A stretch of 64,000 nucleotides of DNA from Polaribacter porphyrae (GTDB lineage Bacteria > Bacteroidota > Bacteroidia > Flavobacteriales > Flavobacteriaceae), in assembly GCF_002954685.1 (NCBI RefSeq), contig NZ_MSCN01000001.1, positions 62,001 through 126,000 on the forward strand. The letters run 5' to 3'. A program made the position numbers and the translations under genes. The notes beneath the pieces were generated by a model, which worked only from the letters and a program-made list of their open reading frames with translations, had not been told where the DNA came from and ran no database searches. This document shows, piece after piece, positions 46,500-55,735 of the stretch (within the stretch, counting starts at the first letter, position 1; the number at the start of each line of letters is the position of its first letter).

Positions 46500-47819
46500 A
46501 TGAAAAACCAGTTCATTGGACTAATTAATAGGCCTTTTGTGCGTAATGTGTTCACTGTGTTCACTGGAACGGCTGTAGCACAAGTTATTGTGGTAGGAAG
46601 TTCTCCTATAATCACAAGACTATATGAGCCGGAAGTGCTTGGAGTACTAGGAGTATTTCTTGCTATTACAGGTATTATTCAATCGGTTGGTTCTTTAACC
46701 TATTCAAGTGCAATTGTTTTGCCCAAAAAGGATGGAGATGCGAAAGCAATTGTTTTATTATCATTTATGATTTCTGGGATTATTTCATTGTTAGTCGCAT
46801 TAATATTTATTTTTTTAAAAAGCCAAATTGTTTCATTATTTCAAATAAAAGAAATTGACTCATATGTTTTGTTAATACCATTATTTGTTTTTTTTGGAGT
46901 GTGTGCTATTATTGCTGATCAATGGCTAACGAGAAAAGAACAATTTAGAAAAATAACAAAAATCATGGTTATTAACACTTCTATGGTTCAAGTCGCCAAA
47001 ATTGGAGCGGGTTTGAATAGTCCAACGGCTTTGTTTTTAGTTTACATAGCAACTTTTGGAAGAGTACTTCACGCCACTTCATTATCATGCAGTCAATTCA
47101 TTTGGTCTAAAAAAAGGTTTAATAGTATTAAGAATGCCAATTGGTTTTCTATTAGCCTTGTCAATAAAATGGCAAAAAAATATAGCGATTTTCCATTGTA
47201 TAAGGCACCACAATCATTTGTGGGGAATATTTCAGGTAAATTACCAATTTTATTACTTACAGGCTTTTTTGGGCCTGTTGTGGTTGGTTTCTATGCGTTA
47301 GGATCAAGGGTAATTACACTTCCTAGTAGCATTATCGCAAAATCATTCAGTAATGTTTTTTACCCAAAAATTGCAAAAAATTTTAATAGAGGTGAGGACA
47401 TAAGAAAGCTATTATTAAAAGCAACCGCAGCTTTGGCCGCGATTGGGATAATCCCATATGCGATAATAATTATTTGGGGTCCTTGGTTATTTGGCTTTAT
47501 ATTTGGAGAAGACTGGTTTATAGCCGGAACATATGCCAGATGGTTGTCAATAATGTCTTATTTTAGTTTTATAGGTGGGGCTTGTTGGAGGGTAATTACT
47601 GTTATTAGAATACAGAGATTTGCGCTTGTTTTTTCCGTCATTACAGTTTTATTAAGCGCGGCTACACTAAATATGACAGCTATATACTTTAATGATGATT
47701 TATTAACGATTGCTTCTTTCTGTGTTATAAATGCGATATTATTAATATTTAAAATGTTTTGGGTTTTAAGGAAGGCAAAACCTAGCATTAGTATCCCTAA
47801 TGATTCAATGATACAATAA
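46500..47819 (+). CDS. Polysaccharide flippase (Wzx-like)
   Basis: I take ATG at 46500 (439 aa, MKNQFIGLINRPFVRNVFTV), just after pseI; the longer ATG at 46452 would overlap pseI. The protein has about 12 to 14 hydrophobic helices without large soluble domains, and the first segments (FTGTAVAQVIVVGSSPIITR) fit the polysaccharide transporter/MATE superfamily. It moves undecaprenyl-linked repeat units across the inner membrane. The locus is therefore of the Wzx/Wzy type, together with the Wzy-like gene near 57 kb. Confidence 0.85.
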   Translation: MKNQFIGLINRPFVRNVFTVFTGTAVAQVIVVGSSPIITRLYEPEVLGVLGVFLAITGIIQSVGSLTYSSAIVLPKKDGDAKAIVLLSFMISGIISLLVALIFIFLKSQIVSLFQIKEIDSYVLLIPLFVFFGVCAIIADQWLTRKEQFRKITKIMVINTSMVQVAKIGAGLNSPTALFLVYIATFGRVLHATSLSCSQFIWSKKRFNSIKNANWFSISLVNKMAKKYSDFPLYKAPQSFVGNISGKLPILLLTGFFGPVVVGFYALGSRVITLPSSIIAKSFSNVFYPKIAKNFNRGEDIRKLLLKATAALAAIGIIPYAIIIIWGPWLFGFIFGEDWFIAGTYARWLSIMSYFSFIGGACWRVITVIRIQRFALVFSVITVLLSAATLNMTAIYFNDDLLTIASFCVINAILLIFKMFWVLRKAKPSISIPNDSMIQ

Positions 47820-47915
47820 AAGATGACAAACATAATTACAATTAAATTGAAATTCTAAACTGAAAGGCTGTGAGTAATATCAATTTAATTATTAACTTTT
47901 AAAAAAATTAACCTT

Positions 47916-49514
47916 GTGAAGAATAATAATTTAATAAAAATTTTGGACTGTACCTTACGTGATGGTGGGTATGTAAACAATTGGGAGTTCTCATTGGAAT
48001 CAACAAAAGCAATTGTAAAGGCGTTAATTGATTCTAACATTGAAATTGTAGAGTGTGGCTTTGTAAATCAAAAGCATAAAAACTCAAGTGATTCGACAGT
48101 TTTTTCAGAAATAAGTCAAGTTAATGAATTGTTGTTATCTTTAGACAGAGATATTGAAAGTACAGATTTTTGTGTGATGGTAAATAAAGGGGATCTTGAT
48201 ATTGACTCTTTACCATCTTATAATAAAAAGTCAGGGCCGGTAAATATGATTCGCTATGCTTTTCATAGAAAGGACTGGAGAGAAGCACTAGACGATATTG
48301 AAATTTTGATTGAAAAAAAATATCGAGTATATGTTCAGCCAATGGTTACTTTGTCGTACTCTGATACTGAATTGCTAGAAATGTTAACTGAAGTAAACAA
48401 ATATAATGTTTATGCTATGTACATTGTGGATAGCTTTGGAGCTATGTTTGGAGATGATTTTAGGAGATTACATTATTTATTTGAAAATAACTTAAAGAAG
48501 CATATTAGACTAGGGTATCATTCCCATAATAACTTGCAATTAGCCTATTCAAATGCTATTGATTTTATTCAAATAAAGGATTTTGAGAGAGAAATTATAA
48601 TTGATTCATCAATCCAAGGAATGGGCAGAGGCGCTGGTAATTTGACTACAGAGCTAATAGCCAATTTTTTAAACAAGAAAAAAAGCACAGAATATAATAT
48701 TGTTCCTTTATTAGAAATAATTGATAAATATTTAGAATCTATTTATAGAGAAAATTATTGGGGTTATTCAATTGCTCATTTTCTTTCAGCTTCATTTAAT
48801 TGTCATCCAAATTATTCTACATTTTTAGTCAATAAAAAGAACTTGTCGATTGTAGATATTCAAAAAATTTTAGGCTTATTAGATAATGGTGAAAAAAAGA
48901 ATTTTAATAAACACCGTATTGAAGAGTTGTATCTCAATTTTAAATCGAATGTTGATTTACCCATTAATTTTAGTGTAGACTTTTTTAAAGATCAAAACAT
49001 TTTAGTATTGGCTCCAGGTCCTAGTTTAATTAGTCAAAAAGAAAATGTAGAGAAATTTATCAATACCAAAAAACCATTAACTATTGCTGTAAATCATATC
49101 CCCAAAAACTTCAAACCCAGTTATTTCTTCTTTTCAAATCAAAAACGTTACGACAAATTTATTGAGGAAATCGAACCTGAAAAAGCAATTATTACTACTA
49201 ATATTCATGTAAACTCGGACAGCAGTAATTATAAAGTAGTAGACTATAATACCCTTGCTACAAAAACAAGCAATAAAAATGACAATGTAACCATCCTTTT
49301 ATTAAACCTTTTAATAGATCAAAAAGTTAAAGAAGTATATCTTGCAGGTTTTGATGGCTATAAGTTCGATTCTGATAACTATAGTTACACAGAGTATGAT
49401 CGAATTGTCGAAAGAAAAGTCATGGAACAACAAAATGAAAATATTATAGTTTCTCTTAACGAACTTCGTGAAAAGCTATCCATTAATTTCATTACGGATT
49501 CAGTTTATAAATAA
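47916..49514 (+). CDS. DRE-TIM aldolase fused to an MptE/DUF115-like domain
   Basis: 532 residues from GTG at 47916. Residues 8 to about 280 are a DRE-TIM/HMG-CoA-lyase-like aldolase: ILDCTLRDGGYV (9-20) and the HxH metal ligands His202 and His204 in GYHSHNNL. Residues from about 358 (ILVLAPGPSLISQ, near 362) form a second Rossmann-like domain similar to DUF115/6-hydroxymethylpterin pyrophosphokinase-like regions, ending in VYLAGFDGYKFD. The first domain would make or cleave a C-C bond, perhaps with pyruvate. Its two followers, a KdsB-like and a sugar kinase gene, form one unit. Confidence 0.78.
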   Translation: MKNNNLIKILDCTLRDGGYVNNWEFSLESTKAIVKALIDSNIEIVECGFVNQKHKNSSDSTVFSEISQVNELLLSLDRDIESTDFCVMVNKGDLDIDSLPSYNKKSGPVNMIRYAFHRKDWREALDDIEILIEKKYRVYVQPMVTLSYSDTELLEMLTEVNKYNVYAMYIVDSFGAMFGDDFRRLHYLFENNLKKHIRLGYHSHNNLQLAYSNAIDFIQIKDFEREIIIDSSIQGMGRGAGNLTTELIANFLNKKKSTEYNIVPLLEIIDKYLESIYRENYWGYSIAHFLSASFNCHPNYSTFLVNKKNLSIVDIQKILGLLDNGEKKNFNKHRIEELYLNFKSNVDLPINFSVDFFKDQNILVLAPGPSLISQKENVEKFINTKKPLTIAVNHIPKNFKPSYFFFSNQKRYDKFIEEIEPEKAIITTNIHVNSDSSNYKVVDYNTLATKTSNKNDNVTILLLNLLIDQKVKEVYLAGFDGYKFDSDNYSYTEYDRIVERKVMEQQNENIIVSLNELREKLSINFITDSVYK

Positions 49515-49524
49515 CAATTTGATT

Positions 49525-50271
49525 GTGACTAAAAAGATTATTGGTATTATCCCTGCAAGGTACAAGTCATCTAGATTCCCTGGTAAACCACTAACTAAAC
49601 TTCTTGGAAAACCAATGGTGTTATGGGTTGCAGAACTTTCAGGAAAAGCGCTGGGAAACGAAAATGTATTTGTTGCAACAGAGGATGAAAGAATCAAGAA
49701 GGTAGTAGAGGATGAAGGTTTCAATGTTGTGATGACTTCTGATACTCACCTTACTGGAACCGATAGACTATCAGAAGTTGCCCAAAAGGTACATGCAGAT
49801 ATATATATAAATATACAAGGAGATGAACCCACTATTAATCATGAAATAATTCAAGCAGTGGCAAATATGAAAGTAAATAACGATTCTTACGTCATTAACG
49901 CCATGGCAAAATTAAATACAGATGAAGATCCTGGTAATATTAATATACCTAAAGTTATAACGACTGAAGATAACGAAATGGTATACATGTCAAGAATGAC
50001 CATACCTGGATTTAAAAATTACGAAAACAGACCTGAAACTTATTACAAACAGGTATGTATATATGCCTTTAATAGAGAGCAATTATTGGGTTTTGGAGAT
50101 TTTGGTAGAAAATCTAGACTTGAAAGTTCTGAAGATATTGAGATATTGAGGTATCTTGATCTTGGTATAGGAGTTAAGATGTTAGAAGTAGAAGGGAACT
50201 CATATGCTGTCGATGTTGAAGAAGACATTGCTATAGTTGAGAGACGTTTAAAAGAAATACACAAACTATGA
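49525..50271 (+). CDS. KdsB-like cytidylyltransferase (CMP-ulosonate synthetase)
   Basis: Start GTG at 49525 gives 248 residues, the usual KdsB length; an in-frame ATG at 49468 would add an atypical tail overlapping the previous gene. The N-terminus reads KIIGIIPARYKSSRFPGKPL, followed by THLTGTDRLSEV and YINIQGDEPTI, the typical KdsB signatures. It would transfer CMP to a 3-deoxy-ulosonic acid. A housekeeping kdsB for lipid A should exist elsewhere, so this copy may be dedicated to the local glycan. It overlaps the next gene by 4 bases (ATGA). Confidence 0.88.
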   Translation: MTKKIIGIIPARYKSSRFPGKPLTKLLGKPMVLWVAELSGKALGNENVFVATEDERIKKVVEDEGFNVVMTSDTHLTGTDRLSEVAQKVHADIYINIQGDEPTINHEIIQAVANMKVNNDSYVINAMAKLNTDEDPGNINIPKVITTEDNEMVYMSRMTIPGFKNYENRPETYYKQVCIYAFNREQLLGFGDFGRKSRLESSEDIEILRYLDLGIGVKMLEVEGNSYAVDVEEDIAIVERRLKEIHKL

Positions 50272-51296
50272 TAAAAAAAGTAACAACTTTCGGAGAAATA
50301 ATGTTGCGACTGTCTCCGGTTGAAAAAGGTGAACGTCTGACTCAAGCTACTTATTTCAGAATTGAGACAGGAGGTAGTGAATCAAATGTCGCCATTGCCT
50401 TGAGTAATCTAGGTTTAGAATCTAGATTTATTACAAGGCTTCCTGATAATGTACTTACAGATAAAATAATCCAAAGCCTAATACAGTTTGGTGTGGATAC
50501 TACTTTCATCAAAACTGGCGGTGATAAGGTGGGAATTTACTGGACAGAAAATGGCATTGGCCCTCGAAATTCCTTTGTTATATATGACCGGGATAACACA
50601 TCATTTTGCCAAATGTCAACAAATGACTTTAACTGGGAAGAGATATTTCAGGATACATCTTGGTTTCATTTCTCTGGTATTTCTCCTGCAATCTCTGAAA
50701 ATGTTAAAAATGTTTTACTAGATGCCATTCAAAAGGTAGACATACCTTATTCTGTAGATTTAAATTATAGAGAAAACCTTTGGAAATGGGTAAATAAAGA
50801 TGCCAAATTGATTACAGAATATATGAGGTCTTTATGTAAACGAGCCAGCTTAATCGCTGGGAATGAAAGTGATTTTCAGGATGTTCTAGGAATCCATCCA
50901 GATTCTGAAAACAATTATACTGATATTGCAACTAAATGTTTTGAACAGTTTCCAAACTTGAAGTATATCTCAATTTCAAACAGAGAAGCGTTATCAGCCT
51001 CTACCAACATTTGGAATGGATTCCTATTTGTAAAAGATAAAGATATAAAAAAAATTGAAGGTTTAAAGTACAACCTTGAATCAATAATGGACAGAGTCGG
51101 AACTGGTGATAGCTTTGTTGCTGGGATAATTTATGGGCTTTTAAATGACAAGAAATATTCATACCAAAAAATTATTGACTTTGCAACAACTTTAGCTGCA
51201 CTTAATCACACTACCATTGGAGATGCCTCAAGGTTTTCGGCTGATGAAGTTAGAAAAGTTATTGCTAATAGAGGAACTGGCAGAATTATAAGATAA
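50268..51296 (+). CDS. PfkB-family sugar kinase (2-keto-3-deoxygluconokinase-like)
   Basis: 342 residues of the ribokinase family. The N-terminus TFGEIMLRLSP and GGSESNVAIALSNLG (35-49) fit KDG kinases, and the ATP/phosphoryl-transfer motif is RVGTGDSFVAG with the catalytic Asp281. It phosphorylates a sugar or keto-sugar acid. Translational coupling to the KdsB-like gene is strong. The substrate is unknown; the neighbours suggest a keto-deoxy sugar acid or its aldehyde precursor. Confidence 0.84.
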   Translation: MIKKVTTFGEIMLRLSPVEKGERLTQATYFRIETGGSESNVAIALSNLGLESRFITRLPDNVLTDKIIQSLIQFGVDTTFIKTGGDKVGIYWTENGIGPRNSFVIYDRDNTSFCQMSTNDFNWEEIFQDTSWFHFSGISPAISENVKNVLLDAIQKVDIPYSVDLNYRENLWKWVNKDAKLITEYMRSLCKRASLIAGNESDFQDVLGIHPDSENNYTDIATKCFEQFPNLKYISISNREALSASTNIWNGFLFVKDKDIKKIEGLKYNLESIMDRVGTGDSFVAGIIYGLLNDKKYSYQKIIDFATTLAALNHTTIGDASRFSADEVRKVIANRGTGRIIR

Positions 51297-51431
51297 TAAC
51301 TATAAAAATATTTATAATAATTTAACAAGTAGAATTAATCAAATTAGAGGCTCCTCTGAAATTTTATAAAAGGCAATTTAAAGTCAAATATTAAAAATAG
51401 AAAAATATGTATAAGTTTAGTTTGTTAGATA

Positions 51432-51439
51432 TAAGTTTG
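51432..51439 (+). promoter_or_regulatory. Candidate internal -7 element in the polysaccharide locus
   Basis: TAAGTTTG followed by C matches TAnnTTTG, 18 bases before the next ATG, in one of the few sizable gaps of the locus (160 bases). No good -33 TTG is positioned upstream. Confidence 0.28.
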
Positions 51440-51456
51440 CTACTAGTTGCTTACCA

Positions 51457-52824
51457 ATGAGTAAAAAACTACCATTAAAAAAAGTTGTCTATTTTTTATG
51501 TTCTCCTAGTTTGGGCATGCTAGATAATTGGTTACCTGTGATTTGGAGTCTTAAAGAAAAGCGGAAAGATTTAAAATTTGTTATTATTTTTCCAAAATCT
51601 AACGCTATTAATCAGATTCATTTATCAAATGTTCTAATTATTTTAGCGGCTAAAATTTTTGACTCTATTATTTTCAAATCTCATGGGAAACATTGGTTAA
51701 CTACCAATACTTTTTCAGAGGCGAAAATAATAAATAAGCCTTCAAAACTTGAATGGTTTTTATTAAGAGTTTCTAGAAAGTTAAAAAAATGGCCAATTAC
51801 CAAAACACTGGGTAGTTTAATTCATTACGGTTACAATAAATTTAGTAAACTTTTAAATAAAAAATATTTATGTAATTGGCAATTTACCGAAAAAAATGAA
51901 GCTTATCTTCTTTTTGATATTTATGAAGAGTCAAAGTCATATAATTTAGAATTGATGAAGAATTTTGCAGAAGTTCCCAAGTTCTCTATTCAACATGGAA
52001 TTAATATAAATGATGGCGGTATTTTAAGGAAAACAAAAAATAAACTAAACAATGATTTTAGAAAAGATGTAAATGCATATTTATTTTCTTCCAAAGAGCG
52101 TCCATTTTATGAATATGAATACGCTATACATAAATCAAAGATGGAAGTTGTGGGAGTGCCTAGACATAGTCCCAACTGGATGGAATTTATACGATTAAAT
52201 ATTCTCAAACAGAGTAATAAAATCAATGAGAAGAACAAAGGATCAATTTTTATAATCTCGAGACCAGGCACCACAAAGTATTTTCCATATGAACGCAAAA
52301 AGAAAGCCTTAGAAAACATCAAACTATTGGCATGGAAAGATCTTAAAAAAAATATTGTGGTTAAACTGCATCCGAAAGAGAGGAAAGAGGGGATTTATGA
52401 GGAGGTGTTTGGTAATGAAAACTATGGCGATAATTGGATATATTCAGACCTTCATCCATTTGTTTTAGGTAAAGAGTGTGATTTTGCAATAAGTTTTTAT
52501 TCTGGTGTTGTGATAGACATGCTAGCATTGGGCGTACCTACGATTGAATATCTTGACTTAAGAGGAATATCTGAATTTGATAACAATAAATCTCTTCGCG
52601 ATAAAAACGATGAACCCGTTTTTAGCTACCGATATCTGGATTTGGTTTTAGGTGCAAGTGATTATTTTCAGATGAAAGAACATGTTATGGAAATAATGAA
52701 TAATCGAGAAACTGTACTTTCCAAACTTCAAACTAAATACAACGAACTTTTTCCACAAATAAAAAACATAAATAACTGGATTGCACAGGACATTCTTGAT
52801 GCTAGTCCTAAAAAATTTACGTAA
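51457..52824 (+). CDS. Predicted GT-B glycosyltransferase / glycerophosphotransferase-like protein
   Basis: 455 residues with no signal peptide or membrane helices. It begins KKVVYFLCSPSLGMLDNWLP; the mid region has FSIQHGININDGG and VVGVPRHSPNW, and the C-terminal half has VVKLHPKERKEG and SFYSGVVIDMLALGVPTIEY, a pattern seen in CDP-glycerol glycerophosphotransferases and in KpsC/S-like capsule transferases. It probably transfers an activated residue to the glycan. The donor cannot be identified; CMP-activated acids made by the upstream genes are candidates. Confidence 0.62.
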   Translation: MSKKLPLKKVVYFLCSPSLGMLDNWLPVIWSLKEKRKDLKFVIIFPKSNAINQIHLSNVLIILAAKIFDSIIFKSHGKHWLTTNTFSEAKIINKPSKLEWFLLRVSRKLKKWPITKTLGSLIHYGYNKFSKLLNKKYLCNWQFTEKNEAYLLFDIYEESKSYNLELMKNFAEVPKFSIQHGININDGGILRKTKNKLNNDFRKDVNAYLFSSKERPFYEYEYAIHKSKMEVVGVPRHSPNWMEFIRLNILKQSNKINEKNKGSIFIISRPGTTKYFPYERKKKALENIKLLAWKDLKKNIVVKLHPKERKEGIYEEVFGNENYGDNWIYSDLHPFVLGKECDFAISFYSGVVIDMLALGVPTIEYLDLRGISEFDNNKSLRDKNDEPVFSYRYLDLVLGASDYFQMKEHVMEIMNNRETVLSKLQTKYNELFPQIKNINNWIAQDILDASPKKFT

Positions 52825-52947
52825 GAATTACTTTTTATCACTTTTTTAGGTATCAATCGATATACAAATTCATTATACAAACATTAAATTTTAATGAAAT
52901 AAGAGAGCTATCAAAAAATATTTTAACCTTTAATTTAAAATTTATAA

Positions 52948-54393
52948 ATGAAAGATATAAAAAAAACACTTTTCTTACCAATTGAGATAATACCACGAGA
53001 ATTAGATTCCAAATTACTTATCGCTCACAAGGCACTTGAAAAAGGCTATTCGGTAGTTGTGGGAACAAAAGGAGGAGTTTACAAAAGCGCGCGTTCATAT
53101 GGAAGAGGTATTTATTTCTATAAAGATCATTCTCCGCTATCATCACGCTTACTCCAAGAACTTCAAGTCGTAGGTCTGAAAATTGTTACCATGGATGAAG
53201 AAGGGCTCAGTTGGGCATCACCTAAAGTCTACAGATCTACAAGAATAGATGAAACGACAATTAAGATTAGTGATGCGATTTTTGCCTGGGGTCAGAAACA
53301 GTATGATTTATTAACTAGTACTTCTCCTGAATACAAAAAAAAAATTCATTTGATTGGAAACCCCCGATTTGATGTACTGCATTCAAAATATCGTCAATTC
53401 CTTAAAGATCAATCAAAAGAACAACTATCTTATTCTGATGATGGCTATGTTTTAATAAATAGTATGTTTACTCCAGGAAATTGGAACCCCTTATTATATG
53501 GAACGTCTTCCTATGTTGAGCATATGCGTGATCGAGGGTTTATTCATAATGATGAAGATTTTAACTTGTTTACAAAAGTAAGTGAGAATTCAGCACAATT
53601 ATTCGAAGCTTATGTTTCTCTACTTAAACGACTCAGCCAGGCATTTCCTAATACCAAGTTTGTAATTCGACCTCATCCTGATGAAAATCATGAAGCATGG
53701 CGGAATATTTTTGCTTCCACAAATAACGTAGTTGTTGAATATAGTGGTAATGCCACCTATTGGATTTTGGGGGCAAAAGTGTTAATTTATTCAGGTTGTA
53801 CAACAGCAATAGAGGCATGGGCAATGAACAAACCAACCCTTCGATACCATCCGAACCCTGAAACTAAATTTGACCCAGCTCTTCCAAATCGATTTGGAAA
53901 AACTGTACAAACAGAAAAAAGGGTAGTTGAAGAGTTAAAAGTTTTACTAAGCAAGACGGAAGATAATAGGTTTGATTTGGACTCTAATTTCGTTGAAAGT
54001 TATATTAAAAATGTATTTTCTGCTGATGCTGCGGAAAATATAGTGCATGTATTGGAATCTTTCTATGTTGAGGACGAGCATTTGAATAAAAAAAGCATAT
54101 TTTCACTCGCATTGTTAAGAAAAAAAATTCATTTACTATTTTACTTTGATATAAAAAAGAGATGGGGAAGCAGATTATTGGGGAAGGTAAAACGAACATT
54201 ACAGCACAAAGATATTGAGAAAGAATCAAAGGTTGCACAAGCTAAATTTCAAAAATTTCCCGGTTTAAAAAAAGAAGATATAGAAATGCGTTTGACATCA
54301 TTAGATAAAATTATTGGCAAACAGAAAGAAAAGAAGCGTAATATAGTTAAGATAGCACCAAATACTTTTAAAATAGAGAATAATTATACTTAA
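52948..54393 (+). CDS. Surface carbohydrate biosynthesis protein (GT-B-like)
   Basis: 481 residues. It belongs by pattern to the 'surface carbohydrate biosynthesis protein' family: KTLFLPIEIIPRELDSKLLI at the start, MDEEGLSW near 92, IHLIGNPRFDVL near 134 and FVIRPHPDENHEAW followed by SGCTTAIEAWAMNKPTLRYH. The HPDE and SGCTTAIEA elements correspond to the nucleotide-sugar-binding half of GT-B enzymes. A basic, coiled C-terminal extension (from about 400) may contact the membrane. Probably a cytosolic glycosyltransferase for an unusual sugar acid. Confidence 0.7.
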   Translation: MKDIKKTLFLPIEIIPRELDSKLLIAHKALEKGYSVVVGTKGGVYKSARSYGRGIYFYKDHSPLSSRLLQELQVVGLKIVTMDEEGLSWASPKVYRSTRIDETTIKISDAIFAWGQKQYDLLTSTSPEYKKKIHLIGNPRFDVLHSKYRQFLKDQSKEQLSYSDDGYVLINSMFTPGNWNPLLYGTSSYVEHMRDRGFIHNDEDFNLFTKVSENSAQLFEAYVSLLKRLSQAFPNTKFVIRPHPDENHEAWRNIFASTNNVVVEYSGNATYWILGAKVLIYSGCTTAIEAWAMNKPTLRYHPNPETKFDPALPNRFGKTVQTEKRVVEELKVLLSKTEDNRFDLDSNFVESYIKNVFSADAAENIVHVLESFYVEDEHLNKKSIFSLALLRKKIHLLFYFDIKKRWGSRLLGKVKRTLQHKDIEKESKVAQAKFQKFPGLKKEDIEMRLTSLDKIIGKQKEKKRNIVKIAPNTFKIENNYT

Positions 54394-54410
54394 TTTCGCA
54401 TGGAGCAAAA

Positions 54411-55682
54411 GTGAATGAAATTTTAATAAAAAAATATTTCTCTTTGAAAAAAAATATAAGTAAAATAATAAGTCCAATACTGGAATTTATCGGTTTCATT
54501 ACTCAACCTCTATTTAATATGATGAATAAGAGGTTTGATGTGAAATGTTTGAATAGTGATGGTAAGCATGTTTTTTTCGGTTATTATGATTTGTCTCCTT
54601 TTGATAAAAATGATACAAAAGTACTTGCGCATCGAACACATCACCCATTAATATCACCCGATCCGAAAAGCTGTATTGATATAGGCTATTATGATATTGA
54701 TTCTTTAAAAAACAACACCAATTTTATTAAAATTGGCGAAAGTAATGCATGGTGTTGGCAGCAAGGTAGTAGGTTACAATGGTTTCCAAAAAAAACTAAT
54801 GAGAAAACTGTTTTTTATAATACAGTAAAGGCTGACAAATATATCGGCATCATTCAGGATATATATACTAGAGAAATAATTAAAGAAATTCCATTGCCTT
54901 TGTATGATATATCAAATTGCGGAAATAAGGGATTGTCTTTAAATTTTTCACGACTGCAGCGCTTACGTCCAGGTTATGGTTATGCATCCTTGCCTGATAT
55001 AACTGAAAATGAAAACATCCCAAAACATGATGGCATTTTTTTGTTTGATTTTAAGATAGAAAAAAATAAACTACTAATTTCATTTGATGAAATTGTCAAT
55101 ATTGGTAAAATGCCAGAAGATTGGAAAGATTTTCAACATTATATAAATCATTTATGCTTTAACCAATCTGGTACAAAGTTCATGTTTCTGCATTTATTAT
55201 CAAAAAACAAGAAGAGGCATTCTCGACTTTTTGTTTGTAATACAGATGGTTCTAATTTAAAATTGCTAGATGATTCTGATGTAATATCACATTACACATG
55301 GAAAGATGACAATACTCTTCTTTGCACAGTTTATTCAAAACTAAGTAAAGCATTTAGCTATACAAACTATGATCTTAAATCAGGGAAGTGTGAGAAATTA
55401 CTACCAACTGTTTTAAAAAATGATGGGCATCCTACATTCATTTGGAACAATACAGCATTGCTAACAGATACTTATCCAAATCGGTTTAGGCAGCAATCTC
55501 TAATAACATTAGATTTGAAAACTAAATATATAAAAAAGGCACGTTTTTATAGACATAATAAGTTTAAAAGTGAAGTACGAACCGATTTACACCCTAGAGT
55601 TAACAACACAGAAACTATCATATGTATTGATGATGAATTCGATGGCTTTAAAGCCATAAAATTACTCAGACTCATTGATTGA
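54411..55682 (+). CDS. Predicted beta-propeller protein of the polysaccharide locus
   Basis: 423 residues from a GTG codon; the true start could be later, for example at the Met-Met around residue 38. After a hydrophobic, possibly membrane-associated N-terminus (ISPILEFIGFITQPLFNMM) the sequence carries repeated blades, with motifs such as FFGYYDLSPFDKND, INHLCFNQSGTKFMFLHLLS, SRLFVCNTDGSNLKLL and HYTWKDDNTLLCTVY, resembling WD40/YncE-like propellers. No catalytic residues are recognised. Similar genes occur in bacterial glycan loci, but their role is unknown to me. Confidence 0.6.
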   Translation: MNEILIKKYFSLKKNISKIISPILEFIGFITQPLFNMMNKRFDVKCLNSDGKHVFFGYYDLSPFDKNDTKVLAHRTHHPLISPDPKSCIDIGYYDIDSLKNNTNFIKIGESNAWCWQQGSRLQWFPKKTNEKTVFYNTVKADKYIGIIQDIYTREIIKEIPLPLYDISNCGNKGLSLNFSRLQRLRPGYGYASLPDITENENIPKHDGIFLFDFKIEKNKLLISFDEIVNIGKMPEDWKDFQHYINHLCFNQSGTKFMFLHLLSKNKKRHSRLFVCNTDGSNLKLLDDSDVISHYTWKDDNTLLCTVYSKLSKAFSYTNYDLKSGKCEKLLPTVLKNDGHPTFIWNNTALLTDTYPNRFRQQSLITLDLKTKYIKKARFYRHNKFKSEVRTDLHPRVNNTETIICIDDEFDGFKAIKLLRLID

Positions 55683-55735
55683 AATGTGAGATTATAGAAA
55701 TTTGAATACCAATCTGATTAAATTAAACATAATAC

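Noticed and set aside
51330..51365. Terminator after the sugar kinase gene
   Set aside because: The GAGG-CCTC inverted repeat is very short with a minimal loop and lacks a T run.
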